64,000 bases of DNA from Clostridium algidicarnis DSM 15099. GTDB lineage: Bacteria; Bacillota; Clostridia; Clostridiales; Clostridiaceae. A program made the position numbers and the translations under genes. The notes beneath the pieces were generated by a model. The model made no database searches and was not told the origin of the DNA. It saw only the letters and a program-made list of their open reading frames with translations. How positions within the stretch are numbered: position 1 is the stretch's first letter; every line of letters begins with the position of its first letter. The stretch is from positions 26,543 to 90,542 of the forward strand of contig NZ_PTIS01000011.1 in NCBI RefSeq assembly GCF_002934235.1, in the 5' to 3' direction. Shown piece by piece: positions 33,893-43,838 of this stretch.

Positions 33893-36199
33893 TTATTCTA
33901 AAATATACTCCTCCAAAAGAGGTGAGACCTTTCCATTATAAAATATATACTCTAAATGCAGAGCCCTTGTTAGAACCACATAAAGCAGCCTTTTATCTAT
34001 TTCCTCATTAGTATAATTATCTTCATTACAATTATAAACTACAGTACAATCAAACTCCAGCCCTTTTGTCATATAAGAAGGTATTATTATACTTTCAATC
34101 TTTAAACTTGTATCCCCATCCTTTACCAAGTCCCAGGAATTCTTACTATATTTTTTCATGTAATCACTTATCTTTTTACATTCTTTATAAGTTCTACCAA
34201 CTATAGCTATACTAGACTTTCCTAGCTCCTTAACTTCTTTAACAATTTGATCTATTTTATTTGCAAAATCTTTATTATTTTGAAATTTAATTACTTTAGG
34301 TTCCTTACCTCTTCTAAGCACAGGTATTGCTGGATCTAAATTATTCTTTTGTTTTTTTAATACTTTATTTGCAAATTCAATAATTTCAACTGTTGATCTA
34401 TAACTTTGTTTTAAGGGCATATAACTACAATTTCCATTAAATACATCCTTTATAACACTAGTCCAACTGTCAATTCCTTTATAATAATATATGCCTTGAC
34501 CAAGGTCTCCAACAATTGTAAAAGACTCACCTTTTACTATATTTTTAAGAGCTTCTAATTGAAAATAGCTGTAATCTTGTGCCTCATCTATAACCACATG
34601 CTGAAATTTATACTTTTCAGGTACACCCTCTATTTTAAACTTTATATAAAGCATGGCTGCTAAATCATCACTATCTATGACATTTTCTTCTTTATTTTTT
34701 AATATTTCATTTTTCATATATTCTCCTAAAGCTTTTGGAATTTTATCTGCAGTTGCTTCATAAAATATATCTTCATTTTCAAACATATTATAATAAAGGC
34801 CTTGAGAGTCTAGGTTACCCCAATTTATAAAATAGGATTCAAAAGACTTTTTTGCCTGTCTTTTAATATTTTTCTTTTTCTCGTCTCTTTCATCATATAT
34901 TTCAATGATTCGTTTCCTTCTTTCTATTCCATCCTCCATAGTCTTTTTTGTCCTAGCAATTGTATAATCATAAAAAAAGTCTATTCTCCCCATAATATCA
35001 TTTATCTTTTCTTTAAGTTTTAAAGTAAAATACCTTTTTATTTCTTCTTTCCTTTTATTTATAGGAAGGTTTGACATGTCCCTTAAAAACAATCTTTTTA
35101 TTTCTTTACTTTCAAACAACACATAATCTTCTACCTTTATGTCTTTAATGTTTCCATCTTTTCTTTCTAATAATTGAATGTACCTATTTAATATAGTTTT
35201 AAAAACAATGCTTCCCTTTACTCTACTAGAGTTAGTTATATACTTAATATCTTCAACATCTGATTCTAATACTAAAGATAGCTTTTTATCCTTAGTTACT
35301 ACCTTTTTTTTAATACCTAATATATTTAAAGATATCTGCTCAAATGTGCTTTGTTTTACTTTATCTACACCAAGGCTTGGCAAAAGTTCTGATATATAAT
35401 CCAAAAACAAATTATTAGGTGCTAATACTAATATATCCTCTCCACTTATCTTATTTTTATGTCTATATAAAAGATAAGCAAGTCTATGAAGTGCTACAGT
35501 AGTTTTACCTGAACCTGCTGATCCTTGCACTATAATTGGGAAGTTCTTTTCTGCTCTTATAATAGCATTTTGTTCCTTTTGAATAGTTGCTACTACATCT
35601 TTTAATTTATTTCCGGTACTCTTTTCCAAGTTTATTCTTAAAAATTCATCTACTAAAGCATTTTCAGAAGAAGCATCTTCTAGGTTTCTTATTATTATAT
35701 TATTTATTCCCTCATCAAAAATATCTTTTATATAAGCCTCGTTATATAAAAATCTTCTCTTTAAGGATAAATCTCCATTTATAACTCCAATCGGAGCTGT
35801 ATAATAAGAATCTCCTTCTGATCCACTATAATAAAGATCAGCTATAGGAGCCCTCCAATCTATAACTACTTCCTCTCCACTTTCTATGTCTCCAAGCCCA
35901 AACTTGCCTATATAATAACTTTCCTTTTCTTTTCTGTATTCTCTAAAATCTATCCTAGAAAAGTATGGTTCTGGATAAGCTTCTTTATAGTTACTTAAAC
36001 TTTTATAAACAATGTCATATAACTTTAAATTTGTTTCTAATTCTTCACTGTAACTTCCATGAGAAGCCTTTTTTAATTCAGATATTTTCTTTTGTAATCC
36101 ATCTTTATCATTTTCAATAGAATCAATCTTATGTTCTATCCAAGATTTAGTATCATCTAGCTTTTTTCTTTCTAATTGTAATTCAGCTTGTTTTTCCAA
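33893..36199 (-). CDS. HelD-like RNA-polymerase-associated helicase (UvrD superfamily 1)
   Basis: 768 aa. An N-terminal coiled-coil arm (about 1-70; rich in E, K and L) is followed by the HelD-specific block PEPYFSRIDFREYRKEKES and VIDWRAPIADLYY. Then come Walker A GSAGSGKTTVALHR (about 228-241), motif II DEAQDYS, motif III IVGDLGQGIYYY, LKQSYRST and the C-terminal VVLTRAL. HelD proteins free stalled RNA polymerase from DNA; this role is by homology. TTG 36199 is the start, with GAGGTG 5 nt upstream. Confidence 0.9.
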   Translation of the reverse strand: MEKQAELQLERKKLDDTKSWIEHKIDSIENDKDGLQKKISELKKASHGSYSEELETNLKLYDIVYKSLSNYKEAYPEPYFSRIDFREYRKEKESYYIGKFGLGDIESGEEVVIDWRAPIADLYYSGSEGDSYYTAPIGVINGDLSLKRRFLYNEAYIKDIFDEGINNIIIRNLEDASSENALVDEFLRINLEKSTGNKLKDVVATIQKEQNAIIRAEKNFPIIVQGSAGSGKTTVALHRLAYLLYRHKNKISGEDILVLAPNNLFLDYISELLPSLGVDKVKQSTFEQISLNILGIKKKVVTKDKKLSLVLESDVEDIKYITNSSRVKGSIVFKTILNRYIQLLERKDGNIKDIKVEDYVLFESKEIKRLFLRDMSNLPINKRKEEIKRYFTLKLKEKINDIMGRIDFFYDYTIARTKKTMEDGIERRKRIIEIYDERDEKKKNIKRQAKKSFESYFINWGNLDSQGLYYNMFENEDIFYEATADKIPKALGEYMKNEILKNKEENVIDSDDLAAMLYIKFKIEGVPEKYKFQHVVIDEAQDYSYFQLEALKNIVKGESFTIVGDLGQGIYYYKGIDSWTSVIKDVFNGNCSYMPLKQSYRSTVEIIEFANKVLKKQKNNLDPAIPVLRRGKEPKVIKFQNNKDFANKIDQIVKEVKELGKSSIAIVGRTYKECKKISDYMKKYSKNSWDLVKDGDTSLKIESIIIPSYMTKGLEFDCTVVYNCNEDNYTNEEIDKRLLYVVLTRALHLEYIFYNGKVSPLLEEYILE

Positions 36200-36593
36200 G
36201 GTTGCACCTCTTTTCTAAGTTTTATCACTTTCTAAAATCATATATCAATAATTTCAATAAGCTTATCATATACTTTAATATGGCTTTTATCCGATGGATA
36301 CCATCCGTAACCCCCCCTCCTCTTCAAGGTGGGGGATGACGGCTGCTACACCCCTGGATAAGTTCTTCTAAGACTCAGATGCAGATGGAAAGATGTATTC
36401 CTTATAAGCAAACTCCACCTGAGTCTAAGAATCACTTGATAAATAATAAGAGTATAAAAAATCTTCTTTTATTATTATAATGCATACTAAAAAAAATAAC
36501 AGTCTAAGATGTAAAATATACTAATATATTAAACTCTTTTTAAATACTCAACTAAATATTTTTATGGACAAATTAAATATATGAGGTGATAAT
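36200..36593. other. Gap containing structured element copy B
   Basis: Non-coding divergent region between the HelD-like gene and the RmlD-like gene. Most is taken up by the repeat element at 36287-36440; the right part is AT-rich and carries the GAGGTGATAA site of the next gene. Confidence 0.6.
36287..36440 (-). repeat. Structured element, copy B (about 154 bp)
   Basis: Inverted relative to copy A and nearly identical end to end (ATCAAGTGATTCTTAGACTC ... CCATCGGATAAAA). Differences include ATACATCTTTCCATCTGCATC for the shorter middle of copy A, and G-run expansion near the end. The end hairpin is kept with a changed loop (GATGG-TAT-CCATC), as expected for a selected structure rather than mere sequence. 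Confidence 0.7.
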
Positions 36594-37406
36594 TTGAAAA
36601 TTTTAATATCCGGTAGCAATGGAAATATAGGTAGCTACTTAACTACTTCATTAAGTGATGAACATCAAATCTATTCTTTTTCTAAATCTGATTTTGATGT
36701 AACAAACAAAAGCCAGATCTGTGATGTCATATGCAAAACAACCCCCGATATAATACTTCACACAGCCGCTATAACAGATGTGGATTATTGTGAATCAAAT
36801 GAATCCTTAGCATACTCAACCAACACCTTAGGTACTTTAAATATAGCTTCTATGTGTTATAAATTTAATATTCCTATAGTTTATATATCTACTAGTTATG
36901 TTTATGGAGATTATAAGTCTTCACCCTACGTTGAAACTGATATTTGTGATCCAATAAATATCTATGCTAAAACTAAACTTGAGGGTGAAAATTTAATAAG
37001 AACTCTTTTAAATAACTTTTTTATTATTAGAACTTCCTGGATTATCGACGCTAACAAATGCTCTATACTAAAGATGTTAGATAATCCATCACCTATTGTA
37101 CTTTGTTCCCTTGAAAAAACTAATGTAACATCAATCAAGGACTTATCATATTTTATTAATACAATTATTAAAACAGATAATTATGGTATATATAATCTTT
37201 CTAGTGAAGATTATTCTTCAAAGTATGATATAGTAACCCATCTATTAAAAAATAAAAGGTTTGATAAAAATATACTTAAGTTGCCTGAAAAATTATTAGT
37301 AAATACTGCCAAAAGACCAAGCTTTTCAGCCATAAACTCTACCAAGGCAAAAGATACCTTTTCTATACCTTTAAGAAGGTTAGATGATATTATACTTGAA
37401 TTGTAA
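36594..37406 (+). CDS. SDR-type sugar reductase/epimerase, RmlD-like
   Basis: 270-aa extended short-chain dehydrogenase. NAD(P)-binding SGSNGNIGSYL at about 6-16, HTAAITDVDYCE, VYISTSYVYGD and the catalytic Tyr-Lys pair in YAKTKLEGE, then FIIRTSWI. This pattern matches dTDP-4-dehydrorhamnose reductases. No rhamnose or polysaccharide cluster is next to it, so the substrate is uncertain. TTG 36594 follows GAGGTGATAA. Confidence 0.82.
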   Translation: MKILISGSNGNIGSYLTTSLSDEHQIYSFSKSDFDVTNKSQICDVICKTTPDIILHTAAITDVDYCESNESLAYSTNTLGTLNIASMCYKFNIPIVYISTSYVYGDYKSSPYVETDICDPINIYAKTKLEGENLIRTLLNNFFIIRTSWIIDANKCSILKMLDNPSPIVLCSLEKTNVTSIKDLSYFINTIIKTDNYGIYNLSSEDYSSKYDIVTHLLKNKRFDKNILKLPEKLLVNTAKRPSFSAINSTKAKDTFSIPLRRLDDIILEL

Positions 37407-37479
37407 AGTATCTTTATGCTATTTAAATTACAATTACTTGATGTTAAGTTCTAAAAATTATAAATATATATGAATAACA

Positions 37480-37515
37480 AAAAAGCTTTTTTATTTTAAA
37501 ATAAAAAAGCTTTTT
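37480..37515. terminator. Bidirectional terminator
   Basis: AAAAAGCTTTTTTATTTT and its complement between the convergent RmlD-like and ECF genes. Confidence 0.8.
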
Positions 37516-37543
37516 AAACATACATTAATATTAAATTCATTGG

Positions 37544-38059
37544 TTATTGCTTTAAAATGCTCATTGTCATATCTCTTTTCATGGCTCTTGACAAACTCTT
37601 TAGTAATACATAAGATATAGCTCCATCTGCTATATGGTGTAACATAGTTCCAATCATAACTACTACCAAAATATAAAAGGCATTAAACCCAACAAAAGGT
37701 ATAACTGCTAATGCTTCTAAGATACCATGTATTGGTGATGTAATAATTACAACCTTCTTAAATGATATACCTCTTTTTATAGCTGTGGCTCCTAAAAAGC
37801 CTACAATAATATGCATACTAGCTCTTGCAACTACTGGAAGAGGTGTCCCCGCTAACAAAAACCCTACAGCTGATCCAACCCCAACCACAATAGCACTTGC
37901 TGGTGATATCAGCATAGAAAAGAACATAGGTACATGAGAAGCTAAAGTTGCAGAAAATGGTGGTATATTAATTCTTAAAAATCCAAATTGTATAGGTATT
38001 ATTATTGAAAAGGCTATAAATATCGAAGTAAGCACCATTTTCTCTAATTTATTATCCAT
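37544..38059 (-). CDS. ECF-type transporter S component (substrate-binding membrane subunit)
   Basis: 171-aa membrane protein from ATG 38059, about six hydrophobic segments. The pattern KLEKMVLTSIFIAFSIIIPIQFG, then a stretch with GVGSAVGFLLAGTP, LGATAIKRG and an HHIADGAISYVLL end resembles small ECF vitamin-uptake S subunits; niacin or another vitamin is possible but cannot be fixed. The ribosome site AAGGGGG supports 38059 rather than the upstream in-frame ATG at 38116. A perfect palindrome overlaps its promoter. Confidence 0.65.
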   Translation of the reverse strand: MDNKLEKMVLTSIFIAFSIIIPIQFGFLRINIPPFSATLASHVPMFFSMLISPASAIVVGVGSAVGFLLAGTPLPVVARASMHIIVGFLGATAIKRGISFKKVVIITSPIHGILEALAVIPFVGFNAFYILVVVMIGTMLHHIADGAISYVLLKSLSRAMKRDMTMSILKQ

Positions 38060-38080
38060 AAGTATTTCCCCCTTAAATAT

Positions 38081-38102
38081 TACTAGTGTATATACACTAG
38101 TA
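38081..38102. promoter_or_regulatory. Perfect 22-bp palindrome, likely operator of the ECF gene
   Basis: Half-site TACTAGTGTAT and its exact complement. It overlaps the -10 box and presumed start of the ECF promoter, as a repressor site would. Regulator unknown; not an obvious NiaR or BirA site. Confidence 0.7.
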
Positions 38103-38127
38103 TATATCGTTTTCACATCATTGTAAA
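38099..38127 (-). promoter_or_regulatory. Promoter of the ECF gene
   Basis: On the minus strand TTTACA (38127-38122), 17 nt, TATACT (38104-38099). Confidence 0.65.
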
Positions 38128-38166
38128 CATAATTTTATGTGAATAAGTTACTGTTTTTAACTAATA

Positions 38167-38195
38167 TTGACTTAACTTAAAAAAGCAGCTATAAT
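38167..38195 (+). promoter_or_regulatory. Promoter of the selenoprotein gene
   Basis: TTGACT (38167-38172), 17 nt, TATAAT (38190-38195), 38 bp before the start codon. Confidence 0.85.
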
Positions 38196-38200
38196 ATACC

Positions 38201-38213
38201 TATACCAGGTATA
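38201..38213. promoter_or_regulatory. Palindrome at the transcription start of the selenoprotein gene
   Basis: TATACC-A-GGTATA, six-bp arms about one base, immediately after the -10 box. Candidate operator; no regulator identified. Confidence 0.5.
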
Positions 38214-38232
38214 AGTATGTGGAGGTGTTAAT

Positions 38233-38520
38233 ATGATAATCGATGATAAAGCTTTAAATGCAGCTACAAAGAAAAATGGTTTCTTCGTTATAAAGGCAGT
38301 AACATCAAATGTTGGTTGAAGTGGTTCTGTGAAAAATCTCTGGATTGAGGTTTTAAAAACTTTAGATAATAAAAGTGATTACAAAATCTATGAGTATAAA
38401 CAAATAAAGGTTTATATACACAAATCTCTTATTATAGACGAAGCGAATCTTTCCATCTATGAAAAGTCTAAATTTCCATTCTTAGGTTCTACCTTTGGGG
38501 TAAAAGGAGTAACTTTATAA
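38233..38520 (+). CDS. HesB-like selenoprotein (Sec at codon 29)
   Basis: 95 residues read through an in-frame TGA at 38317-38319: MIIDDKALNAATKKNG, then FFVIKAVTSNVG-U-SGS, KNLWIEVLKTL, YKQIKVYIHKSLIID and FGVKGVTL. The beta-rich plan with one redox residue in a Gly-rich turn resembles the HesB-like/IscA-like group with known Sec members in anaerobes. ATG 38233 has GGAGGTG upstream. An 8-bp stem (38333-38340 with 38347-38354, loop TGGATT) lies 13 nt after the TGA, with G in the apical loop, as in bacterial SECIS elements. A short-frame start at 38329 is an artefact. Function is unknown; the Sec machinery genes are not in the window. Confidence 0.88.
38333..38354 (+). promoter_or_regulatory. 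Bacterial SECIS-like hairpin
   Basis: Stem AAAATCTC/GAGGTTTT (one G-U pair) with loop TGGATT. The apical loop is about 21 nt from the TGA, within the known bacterial range, and holds the G needed by SelB. Confidence 0.75.
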
Positions 38521-38589
38521 ATATAGAAATTATGTATAAAGTGCCAACCTAATTTTTAAGAACCTTATTAAATCTATTATGGCATAATA

Positions 38590-38644
38590 AAATAAGAGGT
38601 TAAGAAGAGCTTTATTATAAAGCTTCTTAACCTCTTATTTTAAT
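38590..38644. terminator. Bidirectional terminator between selenoprotein and V-ATPase genes
   Basis: AAATAAGAGGTTAAGAAG and its complement with A/T runs on both flanks. Confidence 0.9.
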
Positions 38645-38712
38645 TTTATGTTTTAAATCTGTAGCTTTAGGCTATTTAAATTAATTAAGATACTAATTTG
38701 AAATTAAAAGTA

Positions 38713-39354
38713 TTATCCTCTTTGTTCTATCATGCTCTTAACTTTCATAAGTCTTGTTAGAGCACCTCTTTCATTTTCATCTAGCTTCATCCTAATATAT
38801 TTAATTGTTTCTTGCAATTGAGGTATAGTCATGTATTCAAGAGCATTAACTCTTCTTCTTGTCTTTTCAATTTCATCTGCCATAAGTTGAGTAGATTTTT
38901 CTACTTCAGCTAGTTCTAAAAGTCTTGGAAGAACTTTATATAATTTTTCAATAGCTCCATCTAATTCTGCTGAAGTATTAGCAAATCCATAAGGATATAT
39001 ACTACCAGCATCATCGTCTAATTGCCTTATAAAATTCATTACTGGAACATTAACACTCATTATATTTTTACTACCTACCTCTAGACTTATACTTTCTTTA
39101 GGATAGGCTATTGCTTCTTCTAAAAATTCAGAACTCATAACTCCTCTAGCCATAACAAAACTCTTTAAAGCTTCCTCAAGCTCTATTTCTACAGACTTTC
39201 TAAGTTCATTATTATATCTTATTAAATTTATAAACTGTCTCATAAGCTCATCTTGTTTGTCTTTTAATAGCTTATGTCCTCTAGTTGCAGTTACTAGTCT
39301 CTTTTTAAGCTTACTAAGCTCCATTCTTGTAGGGTTAACATTCAATCTTGTCAT
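38713..39354 (-). CDS. ntpD: V-type ATPase subunit D
   Basis: 213-aa central-shaft subunit of the rotary ATPase. The N-terminal [32 protein letters not shown] and the C-terminal [21 protein letters not shown]...IRMKL coiled coils are the standard shaft helices. Last gene of the operon, 1 bp after subunit B. Confidence 0.96.
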   Translation of the reverse strand: MTRLNVNPTRMELSKLKKRLVTATRGHKLLKDKQDELMRQFINLIRYNNELRKSVEIELEEALKSFVMARGVMSSEFLEEAIAYPKESISLEVGSKNIMSVNVPVMNFIRQLDDDAGSIYPYGFANTSAELDGAIEKLYKVLPRLLELAEVEKSTQLMADEIEKTRRRVNALEYMTIPQLQETIKYIRMKLDENERGALTRLMKVKSMIEQRG

Positions 39355-39355
39355 A

Positions 39356-40738
39356 TTAATCTTCCTTTCTTAAAGGCAGATATTTTTCAAGATATTCATC
39401 TCTTATTCTCTTAAGCTCCGTTCTTGGAAGTATTTTAAGTAATTTCCAACCAAGGTCTAAGGTTTCTTCTATAGTCCTATTTGTTGTAAATCCTTGATCT
39501 ACATATTCTTTTTCAAAAGCTTCCGCAAATTTTGCATACTTTTTATCTGTATCCGAAAGTGCAGACTCTCCTAGGATCGCAGCTAGCTCTTTAGATTGTT
39601 TACCTTGAGCATAAGCTGAGAATAATTGATTCATTGTATCTGCATGATCTTCTCTTGTTTTCCCCTTACCTATACCTTTATCTTTAAGTCTTGATAAAGA
39701 TGGCAAAACGTCTATAGGTGGTGTTATGCCTTTTTTATATAATTCTCTTGAAAGAATTATTTGGCCTTCAGTTATATATCCTGTAAGGTCAGGTATTGGA
39801 TGCGTTTTATCATCTTCTGGCATTGTAAGTATTGGTATTTGAGTTATAGATCCTTCTGCACCTCTTACCCTACCTGCTCTTTCATAAAGGTTAGCAAGGT
39901 CTGTGTAAAGGTACCCTGGATATCCTCTTCTACCTGGAACTTCTTTTCTCGCTGCTGATACTTCACGTAAAGCTTCAGCATAGTTAGTCATATCTGTCAT
40001 TATTACAAGAACGTGCATTCCTTTTTCATAGGCCAAATACTCAGCACAAGTAAGAGCCATTCTTGGAGTTGCAATTCTTTCTATTGCTGGGTCATTTGCA
40101 AGATTCATAAATAATACGGATCTATCAATAGATCCTGTTTTAGTAAAGTCTTCTACAAAGAATTCAGCCTCTTCAAATGTTATTCCTATAGCAGCAAAAA
40201 CTACCGCAAACTTAGACTCAGATCCTAAAACCTTTGCCTGTCTTGCTATTTGTGCAGCAAGCTGTGAGTGTGGAAGTCCTGATCCTGAGAAAACTGGCAA
40301 CTTTTGTCCTCTAACAAGTGTATTAAGTCCATCTATAGCAGATATTCCTGTTTGAATAAATTCAGAAGGAAAATCTCTGGCTACTGGATTTATAGGTTCT
40401 CCATTTATATCTAGTCTTTTTTCTGGTATTATTTTAGGTCCATTGTCCTTTGGTCTACCCATACCATCAAAGACTCTTCCAAGCATATCTTCTGAAACTC
40501 CAAGGTCAAGGGGTTTACCTAAAAACTTAGCTTTAGTCCCCTTAGGATTTATACCTGAAGATCCTTCAAATATCTGAACCATAGCCTTACTACCATTGAT
40601 TTCAAGTACTTTACCTCTTCTTATTTCACCAGTGTGCATTTCAATTTCAACTAACTCGTCAAACTTTACTCCTTCAACACCTTCAACTACCATAAGAGGT
40701 CCAACAACCTCGGTGACTGTTCTATATTCTTTAAGCAT
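39356..40738 (-). CDS. ntpB: V-type ATPase subunit B
   Basis: 460-aa non-catalytic nucleotide-site subunit, three per V1 head. It starts [21 protein letters not shown]; the degenerate P-loop region is [21 protein letters not shown], with [24 protein letters not shown] downstream. ATG 40738 follows GGGAGG by 8 nt and overlaps the end of ntpA; an upstream in-frame start at 40747 adds three unsupported residues. Confidence 0.97.
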   Translation of the reverse strand: MLKEYRTVTEVVGPLMVVEGVEGVKFDELVEIEMHTGEIRRGKVLEINGSKAMVQIFEGSSGINPKGTKAKFLGKPLDLGVSEDMLGRVFDGMGRPKDNGPKIIPEKRLDINGEPINPVARDFPSEFIQTGISAIDGLNTLVRGQKLPVFSGSGLPHSQLAAQIARQAKVLGSESKFAVVFAAIGITFEEAEFFVEDFTKTGSIDRSVLFMNLANDPAIERIATPRMALTCAEYLAYEKGMHVLVIMTDMTNYAEALREVSAARKEVPGRRGYPGYLYTDLANLYERAGRVRGAEGSITQIPILTMPEDDKTHPIPDLTGYITEGQIILSRELYKKGITPPIDVLPSLSRLKDKGIGKGKTREDHADTMNQLFSAYAQGKQSKELAAILGESALSDTDKKYAKFAEAFEKEYVDQGFTTNRTIEETLDLGWKLLKILPRTELKRIRDEYLEKYLPLRKED

Positions 40739-42506
40739 TAACCACACCTCCCTTGCTTATCAAGTTGTCAATAGCACTTGAAAGATCCTTTGATATTTGA
40801 TCTATCTTAATTATATCCTCTTCAGGTATATACTTACTTCTAGCTATTCTATCTCTTACTTCTATATCTAGAATTTCTTTTAAATAAATACCTGCTTCTA
40901 ATGCTTTTTCACCCTCATGATAAAATTGTAATACAAGCTTTAACATCTTATATTGTTTTGCTAATGATGAATAAGTATCTACTTCATTAAATGCATTTTG
41001 TTGTAAATAATCTTCTCTTAAAGACTTTGAAACTTCAAGTTTCAATCTATCTCTTTCAGATAAAGCATCTATACCAACTAATCTAACTATCTCTTCTAGA
41101 GTAGCTTCTTCTTGAAGAAGAGCCATAGCCTCTGTTCTTATAGTTACCCAGTCTGAAGCAACTTCTTTATCCATCCATTCTCCTACTTTATCTTCATATA
41201 GTGAATAGGAATCCATCCAGTTAATAGATGGGAAATGTCTTCTATAAGCAAGTTGTGCGTCTAGTCCCCAAAAGGCTTTAACTATTCTAAGCGTTGACTG
41301 TGTTACTGGCTCAGATAAGTCTCCTCCTGGAGGTGATATAGCTCCTATAGCTGTAACAGCTCCTTCTACTCCCTCACCACCAAGGCATACTACCTTACCA
41401 GCTCTTTCATAGAATTCAGCAAGTCTTGAACCTAAGTAAGCAGGGTAACCTTCGTCACCAGGCATTTCTTCAAGTCTTCCTGACATTTCTCTTAGAGCTT
41501 CTGCCCAACGGGATGTAGAGTCAGCCATTATAGCAACTGAATATCCCATATCTCTAAAGTACTCTGAGATAGTAATTCCAGTGTATATTGAAGCTTCTCT
41601 AGCAGCAACTGGCATATTAGATGTATTTGCTATTAGAACAGTTCTTTTCATTAATGACTGACCTGTTTTAGGGTCTTTAAGTTCTGGGAACTCATTTAAA
41701 ACGTCTGTCATCTCATTTCCACGTTCTCCACATCCAACATATACAACAACTTCAGTATCTCCCCATTTAGCTATCTGATGTTGAACAACTGTTTTCCCTG
41801 CACCAAAAGGTCCTGGTACTGCTGCTGTTCCTCCTTTAGCTACTGGGAAAAATGTATCTATAACTCTTTGTCCTGTAATCATAGGTTCTACTGGATTTAA
41901 TTTTCTTTCATAAGGTCTCCCACGTCTAACAGGCCATTTTTGCATCATAGTTAAAGCTACTTCACCTTTATCTGTATCTAAAACACATATAGTTTCTACT
42001 ATAGTATGTTCTCCTTGTTTAATTTCTTTAACTACTCCCTTTATTCCATAAGGAACCATAATCTTATGTTCAATAACAGGTGTCTCTTGAACTACACCTA
42101 GTGTAGAACCTGATATAACCTTATCTCCAACCTTTATTGTAGGCTTAAAGTCCCACTTTTTCTCTCTATTTAAAGAAGGCACTTCTATTCCTCTTTTTAA
42201 ATAATTGCTTTTTGCAGCTAAAAGATATGCATTCAAAGGTCTTTGAATACCATCAAACATAGACTCTATTAAACCAGGTCCAAGTTCTACACTTAAGGGT
42301 TCTCCAGTTGTTTCAACTGGGTCTCCTGGTCCTATTCCTGAGGTTTCTTCATAAACCTGTATAGATGCCATATCGCCTCTCATCTCGATGATTTCACCGA
42401 TAAGGCGGTTTTTCCCAACTTTACATACGTCATATATATTAGCTTCTTCTAATCCTTCAGCAACTACTAAAGGACCTGAAACTTTAACAATCTTACCGGT
42501 TTTCAA
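40731..42506 (-). CDS. ntpA: V-type ATPase catalytic subunit A
   Basis: 591-aa catalytic subunit. Walker [12 protein letters not shown] (about 233-243), GCGERGNEM (catalytic Glu), [27 protein letters not shown] and the A-type non-homologous insertion at about 115-200 ([13 protein letters not shown] ... [18 protein letters not shown]). TTG 42506 is the start, after GGAAGGTAGG. Confidence 0.97.
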   Translation of the reverse strand: MKTGKIVKVSGPLVVAEGLEEANIYDVCKVGKNRLIGEIIEMRGDMASIQVYEETSGIGPGDPVETTGEPLSVELGPGLIESMFDGIQRPLNAYLLAAKSNYLKRGIEVPSLNREKKWDFKPTIKVGDKVISGSTLGVVQETPVIEHKIMVPYGIKGVVKEIKQGEHTIVETICVLDTDKGEVALTMMQKWPVRRGRPYERKLNPVEPMITGQRVIDTFFPVAKGGTAAVPGPFGAGKTVVQHQIAKWGDTEVVVYVGCGERGNEMTDVLNEFPELKDPKTGQSLMKRTVLIANTSNMPVAAREASIYTGITISEYFRDMGYSVAIMADSTSRWAEALREMSGRLEEMPGDEGYPAYLGSRLAEFYERAGKVVCLGGEGVEGAVTAIGAISPPGGDLSEPVTQSTLRIVKAFWGLDAQLAYRRHFPSINWMDSYSLYEDKVGEWMDKEVASDWVTIRTEAMALLQEEATLEEIVRLVGIDALSERDRLKLEVSKSLREDYLQQNAFNEVDTYSSLAKQYKMLKLVLQFYHEGEKALEAGIYLKEILDIEVRDRIARSKYIPEEDIIKIDQISKDLSSAIDNLISKGGVVNA

Positions 42507-42523
42507 GTTACCAACCTACCTTC

Positions 42524-42832
42524 CTATAAAATATTAACACCAACTGCTTTTTCCACATTTTCGTTTATCTTACTTAATCCTATATTTAATGTTCCCTGAT
42601 TATTTGGGATTAATATTACGGCTGGCAATGTTTCTTTGTTATATCTTTCAATAGTTTCAGTTACATCTTTAGCTACTGCTTCAGTAACAAAAATAACCGC
42701 GTAATTATCTCTAGCAAGTCTATCTATAGTTTTCCTAGCTTCATCTGGTTCTACTACTGGAAAAACTTCTATGCCTAAAGATTTGAATGCTAAAACGGAG
42801 TCTTTGTCTCCTACAACACCTATCTTATACAT
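42524..42832 (-). CDS. ntpG: V-type ATPase subunit F
   Basis: 102-aa shaft-associated subunit: [38 protein letters not shown] and a C-terminal [19 protein letters not shown] 42832 overlaps the end of subunit C by 8 nt and matches the family start (MYKIGVVGD); the open frame extends 11 codons further upstream inside ntpC. Confidence 0.93.
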   Translation of the reverse strand: MYKIGVVGDKDSVLAFKSLGIEVFPVVEPDEARKTIDRLARDNYAVIFVTEAVAKDVTETIERYNKETLPAVILIPNNQGTLNIGLSKINENVEKAVGVNIL

Positions 42833-43826
42833 AATTTTCACGCAGCCTTTCTCTAATAACTTCACTTTGGATGTTATTTAATTTACCAACCATTATAATT
42901 CTAATAAGCTTAATTTCATTTTCCTTTGCATATATATATGCAATAAGAGGTTCTAGCCCAAAAGTTATATATTTAGCCTTCTTCATATAATTCATTATAA
43001 AATCTTCACTTAATTTTTCAAATAAGTTTATAGATCCTGTCTTAACATAATCTTCAATTCCAAACTTTAAAATTTCTGAGTAATCAGTAAACGCAAGTTT
43101 TCCTGGAATATTTTCTACAGAATCATTATATAAAGAATTCAATTTATCCCTATCAACATATCCACCTTGTATAATTAAGCTATTTAAGAAATCTCTAGTA
43201 TTATCTTGTTTTTTAACCCTTAAAAGAGTTTTTATGTTAGTTAAGTCAATAAGGTATCTTAAATACCTATCTAGAAATTTATCATCTATTTGCTCATTTA
43301 AAGAAAGCTGATGAATGAATAAATATTTATCTAAAATAATATCTATCTTTTGTGGATCTTTTGAAGTACTAAAATCTTCTAAAGCCTCTTCTATTGCTTT
43401 TCTCATTATAGGATTTAAATCTCTATAATATTCATTATCTAATGCATATATAAGCTTATTAATATCTACGGTACCTATAGGTATAATCATATTAGAAAAA
43501 TCTTTTTCTAATATTTTACCTTTAATTAAAACTTTAATATTATGATAATCGTATCTTATGCTCATTATGTCCACAATACTATTTACTGGTGTCATTTCAT
43601 ATAGCATTTTATAAACTCTTTTAAGTTCAGCACTTAATATAATTTCATAATCCTCAGCTCTTTTTATATTAGACATTAGGGTAGAATACTCTGATTCTTG
43701 AAGGACCTTTAAAGCTTCCTCTTTAGAACTTGAGTCTATCATTCTATCAATTTTTGATTTATCTAAAAGTTTTGTTTCTAGAACCCTAAGTCTGGGTATT
43801 ACCTGGGTAAAAAGCATTGAATCCAT
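42825..43826 (-). CDS. ntpC: V-type ATPase subunit C
   Basis: 333-aa helical stalk cap that links the V1 shaft to the membrane ring. [25 protein letters not shown], then helical repeats with [14 protein letters not shown] and [28 protein letters not shown] at the C-terminus, the vATP-synt_AC39 pattern. ATG 43826 follows AAGGAGGG. Confidence 0.95.
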   Translation of the reverse strand: MDSMLFTQVIPRLRVLETKLLDKSKIDRMIDSSSKEEALKVLQESEYSTLMSNIKRAEDYEIILSAELKRVYKMLYEMTPVNSIVDIMSIRYDYHNIKVLIKGKILEKDFSNMIIPIGTVDINKLIYALDNEYYRDLNPIMRKAIEEALEDFSTSKDPQKIDIILDKYLFIHQLSLNEQIDDKFLDRYLRYLIDLTNIKTLLRVKKQDNTRDFLNSLIIQGGYVDRDKLNSLYNDSVENIPGKLAFTDYSEILKFGIEDYVKTGSINLFEKLSEDFIMNYMKKAKYITFGLEPLIAYIYAKENEIKLIRIIMVGKLNNIQSEVIRERLRENYV

Positions 43827-43838
43827 TTATTACCCTCC

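Noticed and set aside
38317..38319. Nonsense mutation or frameshift in a small gene
   Set aside because: Both sides stay in one frame, match one family, and a SECIS-like stem and a good promoter are present; selenocysteine is the simpler reading.
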